DNA from: Microcaldota archaeon
GTDB taxonomy: Archaea > Micrarchaeota > Micrarchaeia > Micrarchaeales > CABMGC01
Direction: 5' to 3'
Assembly: GCA_021804305.1 (NCBI GenBank)
Contig: JAJZKF010000007.1
Location: 1-14,068, forward strand
Length of the DNA stretch: 14,068 nt
A program made the translations under genes and the position numbers. The notes below the pieces were generated by a model. It was not told the origin of the DNA. It searched no databases and saw nothing but the letters and a program-made list of their open reading frames with translations. Positions 6,500 to 12,866 of this stretch are shown one piece after another. Numbering within the stretch: the first letter of the stretch is position 1; each line of letters starts with the position of its first letter.

Positions 6500-8341
6500 A
6501 TGATCCTGGAGATCCTTAGTGGAAGATATTTTATAATCACGGCAGTACTCCTTATTTCAGTACTTTACCTTATGGCCATTGCCATGTCTGGTGAGATTGG
6601 ATATCTCATAACAGCGGCCTCTGCCATAAGCCTTGCCGCGATTCTCTGCCTGCTGCTCGTATCAGTAAAGTCGGTAAAGGAGTCTATATCGCGGCATACT
6701 GACAAGTACTCGCTTCTCGGTCTTGCAGCAATTCTCCTCTTCTTCCTGGTGCTCGCTGTCTTCTTCCTTAAGAATACGGAACTGATATTCTTTGATGAGC
6801 AGATATACCAGAGCACTGCAGTAAACATACTGTACCATGGGAGTGCGTTAACATGCTATTACGGCACAGGATATCTTAGGCACTGCTATGTTGGTTACCT
6901 TGGGTTCGACCCGAACGGATGGCCGTTACTGATAGCCTTCGCGTTTGGGATCTTCGGCGTAGGCACACAGACAGCATACGGGCTTGAGCTCGTTATAGGC
7001 GCACTGTCTATAATAGCCGTATTCCTGCTCTCGGCAGCTCTTACTGATAGGAGAGGCACGCCAATTATTGCGGCACTGATATTCGCCTTGATTCCGGAGT
7101 TCCTGATCTGGGTCAAAACGCAGGCAAACCCTAATCTGCCCTTTCTGCTCTTTGCAATATTAACTACGTTCTTCTTTGTGTCATACCTGAAGAAATGGGA
7201 CAGGAAGATGCTCGCCATGGCCATGTTCGGCCTTATATTTACAACGTACATAAGGGCAGAGGCCCTGCTGCTGATTCCCATCTTCCTCATTGTTTTTCTT
7301 ACATTCTCGGACAGCGGGATAAAACGGACATTCGTAAGAAGAATCACAGCCATAGGGAGCTTCAATCCTGACAGGACATGGCATGTATTGGCCATCCTAT
7401 TTCTGTTGCTCATCATGCCTGAAATTTTTGCGATATTGTCGACAAGCGGGGAGCTTCAGACAAATGCTGCAGGGTATCTTGGCACTGGAACCCAGACGCT
7501 GTCAAGCTCATTTTTCCTAAGGAACATAGTCCAGAACACGGCCTTCCTTCTCGGAAACACGACCGTATATCCGATAGTCTTCCTACCAAGCATAACCTTA
7601 TTCGCAGTCATCGGGACACTCTATATGCTTCTCGCAGGTAAGCCTGCAAACAGAATGGCGGTGGGGCTCTTGCCTCTGTTACTATTTTTTGGATATTACG
7701 TATTCTATGCCCTCTACTTCTCCGGTTCTGTTTTAATGGGGACCTCTGTAAGGTTTATGCTCATTACCTACCCGGCGCTTTCGATACTTGCCGCTTTTGG
7801 AGTGGCAGGAGCAGGAGAATGGTTCAGCAGGATCATGCGCAAAGGCGCCAAGGTGCGGGGATCGATCAGGGCATATGCAATCTACGCGATCATCCTGCTC
7901 TTCTTCGTCGTCCCATTTGCTTATACGATGCCCTTTTTGATGCATCCGAACTACTCTTACGCGGACGTACCGATAATACTGAACAATACCACCAGAAGCA
8001 GTCCGGCAACACTGATGAACGCGAACATCTCACTCTCATTCATTGACAACAATTACTGGCGCGTTCCGTCAAACTGCCTTGTCTTCTCCGAGGAGCCGTA
8101 CCTCTGGTACGGATTAAACAGGAGCGCGACGCAGTTTGGCCTTGACAGCTTTTCCGCTGCCCCGGGAAACTACAGTTGTTATTATCTTGAGTACGGATAC
8201 TGGTGCAATGCTATCCCGAGCATAATGCCGGTGTGCAAAGCCGCATTGTCGAGATTCAAGCTAAGGTTGGTGGCGTCGCAGAACGGGACAGACAACGCAA
8301 CATTTGCGATATACCAGATATTCAATTACACGGGCACGTGA
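6500..8341 (+). CDS. GT39/PMT-like GT-C membrane glycosyltransferase
   Basis: A 613-residue polytopic membrane protein from ATG 6500. Two N-terminal helices (about 10-30 and 35-56) precede a third (72-90). The first external loop then carries LIFFDEQIYQSTAVNIL (95-111), whose Asp99-Glu100 pair matches the catalytic acidic position of PMT and ArnT-type enzymes. The following loop has FDPNGWPLL (136-144), like the family's proline-rich stretch before a helix, then ALIPEFLIW with Glu200. Many helices follow, and a hydrophilic C-terminal region of about 120 residues has several Asn-X-Ser/Thr sites and six Cys. Such enzymes move a sugar from a polyprenyl phosphate to protein or lipid on the outer face of the membrane. 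The acceptor is unknown. The gene is AT-richer to the eye than the preceding DUF655 gene, which may reflect separate origin or membrane composition. Confidence 0.78.
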   Translation: MILEILSGRYFIITAVLLISVLYLMAIAMSGEIGYLITAASAISLAAILCLLLVSVKSVKESISRHTDKYSLLGLAAILLFFLVLAVFFLKNTELIFFDEQIYQSTAVNILYHGSALTCYYGTGYLRHCYVGYLGFDPNGWPLLIAFAFGIFGVGTQTAYGLELVIGALSIIAVFLLSAALTDRRGTPIIAALIFALIPEFLIWVKTQANPNLPFLLFAILTTFFFVSYLKKWDRKMLAMAMFGLIFTTYIRAEALLLIPIFLIVFLTFSDSGIKRTFVRRITAIGSFNPDRTWHVLAILFLLLIMPEIFAILSTSGELQTNAAGYLGTGTQTLSSSFFLRNIVQNTAFLLGNTTVYPIVFLPSITLFAVIGTLYMLLAGKPANRMAVGLLPLLLFFGYYVFYALYFSGSVLMGTSVRFMLITYPALSILAAFGVAGAGEWFSRIMRKGAKVRGSIRAYAIYAIILLFFVVPFAYTMPFLMHPNYSYADVPIILNNTTRSSPATLMNANISLSFIDNNYWRVPSNCLVFSEEPYLWYGLNRSATQFGLDSFSAAPGNYSCYYLEYGYWCNAIPSIMPVCKAALSRFKLRLVASQNGTDNATFAIYQIFNYTGT

Positions 8342-8391
8342 CCCTATCTGGGACACTGGCATAGGGGGCAGGGATTTGCGAACCAGGTTGA

Positions 8392-8535
8392 CGGAGTGAG
8401 GCAGTTGGAAAAGCAGCTGGTGAGCATAAAGGGAAAGTGCTCGGCGTGCCCGAGACGGATAAGCACCATGTTTATAGGATGAGGGTAAACGTGGACGAAC
8501 TAGTCTGTGAGATAGGAAATCTGTTGCACCAATGA
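8392..8535 (+). other. short open frame without a convincing start, possible gene remnant
   Basis: The space between the glycosyltransferase and vapC holds no recognised gene. One plus frame is open for 47 codons up to TGA 8533-8535 and gives a protein-like stretch that includes GKVLGVPETDKHHVYRMRV and DELVCEIGNLLHQ. The only ATG (8479) would leave 18 residues. An overlapping frame (about 8368-8483) is also open and contains QLEKQLVSIKGKCSACP. It may be a frameshifted remnant. No family is recognised. Confidence 0.2.
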
Positions 8536-8568
8536 GTTGGATTTGGACCATAGCCTGCTGAAGGGGCA

Positions 8569-8934
8569 CTATCTTATCACTATTATGCTCTCGTTATGCA
8601 GACTCTCAAATGCCCTATCCTGCGTCAGTAGCGTCTCGTTATTCGCGGCGCAGACCCCGAAGATCAGTAGGTCGCTGTCGCTTATCATGGTGCCTTTTGA
8701 TTTTAAGTGCCTGTACGCATTAACCGAGGCCTTTATCGCTGCCTCGCTTGAGTGGTAGACATGGAGGTTCTCGAGCGCCTCTTCGAGCTTCCCCCTTCTG
8801 TGGTACTTCAGCAATTCGTACTCGTTCACGAAGGTCATCGAGAGTTCGGATGCGATATACCCGCTCACCGCCGAGACGACCTTCTCCTTGCCGTCCAGGA
8901 AGTCTATGATCACGTTTGTGTCAAGCACGACCAT
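8569..8934 (-). CDS. vapC: PIN-domain toxin VapC
   Basis: A 121-residue PIN-domain protein of normal VapC length. The metal-binding acidic residues are visible: Asp5 in VVLDTNVIIDFL, Glu38 in FVNEYELLKY, Asp86/Asp88 in ISDSDLLIFGVCA, and Asp106 in LLTQDRAFE. PIN toxins are Mg-dependent ribonucleases that cut tRNA, rRNA or mRNA when released from VapB. Its ATG follows the vapB stop codon with no intervening base, so the two are translationally coupled. Target RNA cannot be told from the sequence. Confidence 0.92.
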   Translation of the reverse strand: MVVLDTNVIIDFLDGKEKVVSAVSGYIASELSMTFVNEYELLKYHRRGKLEEALENLHVYHSSEAAIKASVNAYRHLKSKGTMISDSDLLIFGVCAANNETLLTQDRAFESLHNESIIVIR

Positions 8935-9162
8935 CTAATCACTGCGTTCGGTATTCCTCAGCCTGTCACTCTCTATCTGCCTCTTGAACTGTTCGAGGTC
9001 CTCCGACTGCGCTTTCAGCGTGCCTGCAAACCTCAGGAAGTTCCTCTTCTGCCTGGACGCGTCTACCAGTTTTAGTATGACACCCGAGAAGGACATCTTC
9101 CGGCCCTTCATCCTAGACAGGGTCTTGTAAGCTTCTTCTGATAATGCAACCTGCCTCGTCAT
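8935..9162 (-). CDS. vapB: VapB antitoxin, DUF217 type
   Basis: A 75-residue protein. The N-terminus, RQVALSEEAYKTLSRMKG then MSFSGVILKLVD, matches the archaeal VapB/DUF217 pattern: a strand, a helix beginning with EEAY, and the S-F-S-x-V-I-L segment. The C-terminal half is charged and helical (QSEDLEQFKRQIESDR) and would wrap the toxin. The ATG at 9162 is preceded by GTGAT three bases upstream, a good ribosome site. Upstream repeats with an 11-base period between the TATA box and the start suggest autoregulation. Confidence 0.88.
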   Translation of the reverse strand: MTRQVALSEEAYKTLSRMKGRKMSFSGVILKLVDASRQKRNFLRFAGTLKAQSEDLEQFKRQIESDRLRNTERSD

Positions 9163-9171
9163 TTTATCACA

Positions 9172-9208
9172 ATAGTATACATATAGTATAGATATATTAA
9201 TCTTTCGG
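9172..9208 (-). promoter_or_regulatory. vapBC promoter with 11-bp-phased repeats
   Basis: On the minus strand CGAAAGA (9202-9208) and TTAATATAT (9192-9200) form a BRE/TATA pair, with a predicted start near 9170. The octamer ATAGTATA occurs at 9172-9179 and 9183-9190, spaced by 11 bases, so both copies lie on the same helix face between the TATA box and the start. This is where an autorepressor such as VapB or VapBC would bind. Confidence 0.5.
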
Positions 9209-9245
9209 ATTCTTGCACTATATATCGTTAATAAGACTCGGAAAA

Positions 9246-9542
9246 TCAGGCCTTAGTGAGTCTCTGCAGGTACTCCTGCGGGACCACGAGAGTCCTCATC
9301 GCGGACTTTGAGACCATGATCTCGATCACGTAGGCGTCTCCCCTGCTTCCAACCACTATCCCGACTCTTCCCCTGTACCTTGGGTGTGGTATGTTCTTCC
9401 TGCTACCGTGCGGCGTCACCACGACCTTGTCCCCGACGTTGAACCTGTTGATCAGCTTGGTGAGACCTAGGCTCGAGAGCGTGCCATGCCTCGAGAGGTG
9501 CCTCGACCTTCCTGAGAATAAACCGTGCGATCTTCCAGTCAT
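9246..9542 (-). CDS. rpl21e: 50S ribosomal protein L21e
   Basis: A 98-residue protein from ATG 9542. The frame is open upstream to 9590, but ATG 9542 has the ribosome site GTGAGG three bases before it and begins where the family begins. The N-terminal basic part is MTGRSHGLFSGRSRHLSRHG. It is followed by LINRFNVGDKVVVTPHGSRK, then IPHPRYRGRVGIVVGSRGDAYVIE and LVVPQEYLQRL, the SH3-like core of L21e that binds the large rRNA. Length matches the family. It is transcribed divergently from the TBP-like gene through a shared AT-rich region. In many archaea L21e heads the rpoF operon; here it is separated from rpoF by about 3.7 kb. Confidence 0.9.
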   Translation of the reverse strand: MTGRSHGLFSGRSRHLSRHGTLSSLGLTKLINRFNVGDKVVVTPHGSRKNIPHPRYRGRVGIVVGSRGDAYVIEIMVSKSAMRTLVVPQEYLQRLTKA

Positions 9543-9609
9543 GAACCTCACTTGTGTAGGATGCGCTGCCAGCCCGAGGCTGAAAGGCATAATGAGCTAG
9601 TAGTAGATG

Positions 9610-9648
9610 CCATATAAATATATAAATACCTTTCAGTACCATTTAAAA
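9610..9648. promoter_or_regulatory. divergent promoter region of L21e and the TBP-like gene
   Basis: A long AT run (about 9611-9628) reads TATTTATATATTTATA on the minus strand, preceded by GAAAGG (the BRE side), and predicts an L21e start near 9593. The same run on the plus strand predicts a start near 9645 for the TBP-like gene. A second element, ATTTAAAAA (9641-9649), lies about 22 bases before its ATG and could give a near-leaderless transcript instead. Confidence 0.5.
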
Positions 9649-9666
9649 AGGGTAGTAAGTGATAAA

Positions 9667-9987
9667 ATGGCAAAATCCGCAGCGAAACCATCAGGAAGGA
9701 AGGTCAGCCTCCATCCCGACTTCAAGATAGAGAATATTGTTGCGAGCGCAGACCTTGGCGTCGAGCTCGACCTTTACGGCATAGCGAAGGCATCGCCTGA
9801 CGTGGACTACGAGCCCGAGCAGTTCCCCGGAGCGATATGCAAGATCCACGAACCGAAGACGGCGCTCCTTCTCTTCAAGAACGGGAAGATAATCTGCACA
9901 GGGGCGAAGACCGAGGCCGACATAAGGAAGGCCATCGACCAGGTAATAAAGATTGTGAAGAATTATATCATAGCCCCGAGAGAGTAG
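9667..9987 (+). CDS. single-repeat TATA-binding-protein-like factor
   Basis: A 106-residue protein from ATG 9667, with GTGAT three bases upstream; the frame also stays open back to 9607. It contains one complete TBP repeat: IENIVASADLGVELDL (21-36), VDYEPEQFPGAICKI (46-60), PKTALLLFKNGKIICTGAK (63-81), then the long helix ADIRKAIDQVIKIVKN. The two phenylalanines that kink DNA in a TBP repeat, after PEQ (Phe53) and before the NGK turn (Phe70), are both present, as are the ENIVAS, QFPG and TGAK signatures. Archaeal TBPs normally have two such repeats in about 180-200 residues. Here the frame stops after one, and the next gene starts 36 bases later, so no second repeat follows. It would need to homodimerise, or pair with another half, to make the usual saddle. 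A normal TBP elsewhere in the genome cannot be excluded. Confidence 0.9.
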   Translation: MAKSAAKPSGRKVSLHPDFKIENIVASADLGVELDLYGIAKASPDVDYEPEQFPGAICKIHEPKTALLLFKNGKIICTGAKTEADIRKAIDQVIKIVKNYIIAPRE

Positions 9988-10023
9988 GCGGCAGGCTCTT
10001 TCTCATCTTTTCACAGTGGTTAG

Positions 10024-10767
10024 ATGAAGCTGATACAGCTCAACATATGGCAGGGCATACTGATGTATCAGGCCGCGCGGTTCCTGAAGGAGGAGAGGCC
10101 GGATATACTCAACCTGCAGGAGGTCACGACCGGGGTAGGGGATTCTGACTCATACCTATTCTCTGTCCTCGAGAAGCTCAAAAGGGACTTCCCGCAGCTT
10201 AGGAACCGGTACTTCCAGCACTCCTTATCATCAAGGTACTTCGGCAAGAAGGTCTACCTGGGTAACATGATACTCTCGAGATACAGGATTAGCGGGAAGA
10301 AGTCTGTCTTCACAGAGGGGAAGCCCGAGGAGAACGTGCTTCTTGGAAAGGAGAGCCACGGGGTCTGCTTCCTCCAGCACACGAGGATGGAGACCCCCGC
10401 AGGGGTGGTGAACGACCTCAACTATCATGGCTACTGGGTACCCACCGGGAAGACGGGCAACGCAACCACGTTGAGGCACTGCAGGATGATAGCCGATTAC
10501 ATAGAGAGTATTGACAAGGATGAGAAGATAATACTCACCGGCGACTTCAACCTCTCTCCGCACTCGAGGTCCATGGAGATTCTCAACAAGAGGCTCACGA
10601 ATCTGATAATAAAGCACGGGATAAAGACTACAAGACCTCCGATAAGGGATACGAGAACCCCGGTTGACTTCATCCTTGTCAACGGTAAAGTAAGGGTAAG
10701 GTCTTTCAGGGTTCCAATGAACGCGATAGCCTCGGACCATCTTCCGCTAATCCTCAATTTCGACTGA
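10024..10767 (+). CDS. endonuclease/exonuclease/phosphatase family protein
   Basis: A 247-residue protein with the DNase I-like (EEP) motifs in order: KLIQLNIWQG (2-11), DILNLQEV with the metal ligand Glu33, TGDFNLSPHSRSME (about 172-185) with Asp174 and Asn176, VDFILVNGK (about 214-222), and the C-terminal SDHLP with Asp238-His239. The family hydrolyses phosphodiester bonds in nucleic acids, inositol phosphates or phospholipids; substrate cannot be assigned. The full length is one catalytic domain, with no signal peptide or membrane segment. It starts 36 bases after the TBP-like gene and is probably cotranscribed with it. Confidence 0.88.
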   Translation: MKLIQLNIWQGILMYQAARFLKEERPDILNLQEVTTGVGDSDSYLFSVLEKLKRDFPQLRNRYFQHSLSSRYFGKKVYLGNMILSRYRISGKKSVFTEGKPEENVLLGKESHGVCFLQHTRMETPAGVVNDLNYHGYWVPTGKTGNATTLRHCRMIADYIESIDKDEKIILTGDFNLSPHSRSMEILNKRLTNLIIKHGIKTTRPPIRDTRTPVDFILVNGKVRVRSFRVPMNAIASDHLPLILNFD

Positions 10768-10783
10768 TGCGTATACCGCAGTC

Positions 10784-10836
10784 GTATAGGATGTCAGATA
10801 TGTTTATATAGGTTAGCCGCACTTGTATAGGATGTC
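10784..10836. promoter_or_regulatory. TATA box flanked by two 12-bp direct repeats
   Basis: The 12-mer GTATAGGATGTC occurs at 10784-10795 and 10825-10836, 41 bases apart (near four helical turns). Between them is a consensus TATA box, TTTATATA (10803-10810), for the small gene at 10858. The second copy overlaps the predicted start (about 10832). The arrangement looks like paired operators. Confidence 0.6.
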
Positions 10837-10857
10837 CAATATATGAGGTGCATATGA

Positions 10858-11001
10858 ATGTGCGGAATAAACGGGAACGAGATGAGGAGCTTCCTGACGA
10901 AGGAAGAGAAGATAGGCATCCTGAAGGAGTACAGGGATAACCTTGAGAAGGAGGCCAGGGGCGTCGCGGAGAGGATAAAGGAGCTCGAGAAGAACAACTG
11001 A
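10858..11001 (+). CDS. small coiled-coil protein, 47 residues
   Basis: ATG 10858 has GAGGTG seven bases upstream, a strong ribosome site, and a consensus TATA box at 10803-10810. The product starts MCGINGNEMRSFL and continues LTKEEKIGILKEYRDNLE, then AERIKELEKNN, an amphipathic, highly charged helix able to form a coiled coil. Similar C-terminal helices occur in small archaeal proteins of the DUF5320 type, though the Gly-rich N-terminus of that family is absent here; the link is tentative. The MCGINGN start recalls class II amidotransferases but is too short for one. The stop is followed by a long pyrimidine-rich terminator. Its own promoter with flanking repeats argues for a real, regulated gene. 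Confidence 0.65.
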   Translation: MCGINGNEMRSFLTKEEKIGILKEYRDNLEKEARGVAERIKELEKNN

Positions 11002-11009
11002 ATAATAGG

Positions 11010-11056
11010 CTTTTCTTTCTTTTCCTTTTCTTTTTTATTCTTCTTTTTGCATTTAC
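11010..11056 (+). terminator. pyrimidine-rich transcription terminator
   Basis: A tract made almost only of T and C, with several runs of four to six T, begins about ten bases after the stop of the small coiled-coil gene. Archaeal RNA polymerase terminates at such T-rich tracts without a hairpin. It also lies between the convergent 3' ends of this gene and the zinc-finger gene. Confidence 0.6.
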
Positions 11057-11063
11057 CTTTCTC

Positions 11064-11228
11064 CTATATGTTCGTCTGCTGCATCTGAATGGCGCAGTTC
11101 GGGCAGTCCCAGACGTTCTCTCCTGCTGCAACGGCGCACGTCATGTGCGTGTACCCGCTGCACCCGTCGCAGTATAGGCACGGTCCGGTGAGCTTATCGC
11201 CGCAGACGAAACATTTAATATCGGCCAT
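11064..11228 (-). CDS. 54-residue C4HC3 zinc-finger protein, PHD-like
   Basis: ATG 11228 to TAG 11064-11066. The metal ligands are Cys6, Cys9, Cys20, Cys23, His28, Cys31, Cys42 and Cys45, giving C-x2-C-x10-C-x2-C-x4-H-x2-C-x10-C-x2-C. An extra Cys17 lies in the first loop. Trp40 sits two residues before Cys42. This is the cross-brace order of PHD fingers, including the Trp; a RING finger would have His earlier. The last loop (10) is slightly shorter than usual in PHD domains. The finger makes up almost the whole protein, leaving five residues before it and a nine-residue Gln-rich tail. Two stacked zinc ribbons are an alternative. A shared promoter at 11248-11258 lies 25 bases upstream, suggesting a leaderless mRNA. 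Function is unknown; protein, RNA or DNA binding are all possible. Confidence 0.8.
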   Translation of the reverse strand: MADIKCFVCGDKLTGPCLYCDGCSGYTHMTCAVAAGENVWDCPNCAIQMQQTNI

Positions 11229-11247
11229 GACCGTTATGGCGCAGTAG

Positions 11248-11258
11248 TATTATATATT
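11248..11258. promoter_or_regulatory. shared central TATA element of the zinc-finger gene and thiL
   Basis: The only AT run between these divergent genes is TATTATATATT at 11248-11258. Its centre (11253) is 26 bases from the thiL ATG (11279) and 25 bases from the zinc-finger ATG (11228). Both would therefore be leaderless from one TATA element used in two directions. Confidence 0.6.
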
Positions 11259-11278
11259 CCGTACCAATCATCTGATGT

Positions 11279-12241
11279 ATGGAGGTAAAGCTCGGCAGCA
11301 TCGGAGAGAGGGCCATAATAGAGAGGATACGCAGGATGTACGGTTATGGATGGCCCGACGACGACTGCTTCTATTTTGCCGATGGCAAGAGGTACATACT
11401 TCTGAAGACTGACTCGATCTCTGCATCCTCGCACATGCCGGATTCGGCAGACCCGGAAAGAATAGGCTACTTCTTTGCGGCGATAAACCTTAGCGACATA
11501 GCTGCCATGGGAGGCACGCCGAGATACTTCATGACCGCATTGACGATGCCGAAGAGCACCAAGCTCTCTTACCTTGGGGCCGTAGAGCGCGGAATATCGA
11601 GGTGCCTGTCGAGATACAAGACCAGGATGGGAGGAGGGGACCTCAAGGAAGGGCGCGAGATGAACTTTGCAGGGATAGTCGTTGGAGACGTTGACAGGAA
11701 CAGGATGATCAGGAGGAATGGAGCAAGGGCGGGAGATCTTCTCTGCGTGACAGGGAGACTGGGGAAGAACGCTGCAGGATATTACATGTGGAAGGAGACC
11801 GGGCAGAAGAAATGGGCGAACATGCTGCTGGACGTGGAGCCGAGAATACGGGAGGGGCTGGCTCTCCATGAGATCGGAGCCACTTCGGCAATCGACTTAT
11901 CCGACGGGGTGTATTCTTCAATCTCGCAGTTGAGAAGGATAAACAAGATAGGATTCGAGATAGAGTTCTCCAGGCTTCCTTTAAGCAGGGAGGCCCTCGG
12001 AGCCGCCAAGAGGCTTGGGATAGGAATCGAGGAGCTTGCACTCAACTTCGGTGGCGAGTACGAGCTGATGTTCACGCTTCCGGAGAACCGCTACGAGAGG
12101 GCAAGGTCGTACATGAAGAAGAGGGGTATGGGGATGACAGTGATAGGAAGAGTGACAAAGACTGAGAGCATATTGATAAAGGATGGAAGGAGAATCTCCA
12201 TAAAGAGCAGGGGATACGAGCACTTCATGAGGAGAAGGTGA
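11279..12241 (+). CDS. thiL: thiamine-monophosphate kinase ThiL
   Basis: A 320-residue protein of family length. ThiL phosphorylates thiamine monophosphate to thiamine diphosphate with ATP, in the cytoplasm. The motifs of the PurM/ThiL fold are present: DDDC (27-30), LLKTDSISASSHMP (41-54), AINLSDIAAMGGTPRYF (68-84), MGGGDLK (117-123), the second-domain DLSDGVYSSI (206-215), and FGGEYELMFTLP (257-268). All the acidic Mg/ATP positions I can identify are intact. The stop codon is part of the ribosome site (AAGGTGA) of thiE, which begins four bases later, so the two are coupled. Confidence 0.95.
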   Translation: MEVKLGSIGERAIIERIRRMYGYGWPDDDCFYFADGKRYILLKTDSISASSHMPDSADPERIGYFFAAINLSDIAAMGGTPRYFMTALTMPKSTKLSYLGAVERGISRCLSRYKTRMGGGDLKEGREMNFAGIVVGDVDRNRMIRRNGARAGDLLCVTGRLGKNAAGYYMWKETGQKKWANMLLDVEPRIREGLALHEIGATSAIDLSDGVYSSISQLRRINKIGFEIEFSRLPLSREALGAAKRLGIGIEELALNFGGEYELMFTLPENRYERARSYMKKRGMGMTVIGRVTKTESILIKDGRRISIKSRGYEHFMRRR

Positions 12242-12245
12242 ATCT

Positions 12246-12866
12246 ATGGAGCTGAGGGGAATATACGGCATAACATCAAGGGCATTCGGTCAGTCGCACG
12301 CGGAGAGCGCGATGATATTTCTCAACGGAGGGGTCAGGATAATACAGTACAGGGAGAAGGAGGCGCCCTTCAGGGTGAGGGAGCATGAGGCGAATCAGAT
12401 AAAGGAGCTCTGCAGGTCTTACGGGGCAAAGTTCATAATAAACGACAGTCTTGACCTGGCGCTCTCCGTAGGCGCGGACGGATTGCACGTGGGCCGTGAC
12501 GACGTCAGGCTCGACGTTGTGAGTAGGGTCTTTAGAGGCGAGATCGTAGGGGCGTCGGCAAGCAACCAGAAGGAGGCGCTCATGGCAGACGGCGATGGCG
12601 CCACCTATCTTGGCGTAGGAACGATATACCCGACGAGCACCAAGACCGACGGCGACATAATAGGCGTTGAGGGGCTTAAGGAGATACGCAGATCCACGGG
12701 ACTCCCGATCTTTGCGATAGGCGGCATAAAGCTTGAGAACCTGAAGGAGGTGCGGGAGGCCGGTGCGGACGGAGTTGCACTGATATCCGCGATTCTGGGT
12801 GCAGACAACCCCGTCGAGACTGCCAGAAAGTTCGTGAAGTCGTGGGACGACCTATCCGGGAACTAG
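12246..12866 (+). CDS. thiE: thiamine-phosphate synthase ThiE
   Basis: A 206-residue TIM-barrel enzyme that joins the hydroxymethylpyrimidine diphosphate and the thiazole phosphate to give thiamine monophosphate, the substrate of ThiL. Motifs: IQYREK (33-38, pyrimidine and diphosphate binding), FIINDSLDLALSVGADGLHVG (63-83, with Asn66-Asp67), DD (85-86, Mg), VGASASN (101-107), YLGVGTIYPTSTK (121-133, thiazole phosphate loop), PIFAIGGI (154-161) and GADGVALISAI (173-183). All key residues are present and the protein is full length. The pair lacks nearby thiC, thiD or thiazole synthesis genes, so it may use salvaged precursors. It converges on the coiled-coil gene and the two stop codons overlap by two bases. 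Confidence 0.95.
   Translation: MELRGIYGITSRAFGQSHAESAMIFLNGGVRIIQYREKEAPFRVREHEANQIKELCRSYGAKFIINDSLDLALSVGADGLHVGRDDVRLDVVSRVFRGEIVGASASNQKEALMADGDGATYLGVGTIYPTSTKTDGDIIGVEGLKEIRRSTGLPIFAIGGIKLENLKEVREAGADGVALISAILGADNPVETARKFVKSWDDLSGN

Noticed and set aside
6127..6540. Minus-strand open frame of 137 codons over DUF655
   Set aside because: It is antisense to a conserved gene and its residues mirror the codon pattern of DUF655; no ribosome site or family match.
8340..8390. Possible tRNA T-arm on the minus strand (GGTTCGCAAATCC)
   Set aside because: The five-base T-stem does not pair, and no matching D-arm, anticodon arm or acceptor stem is present.
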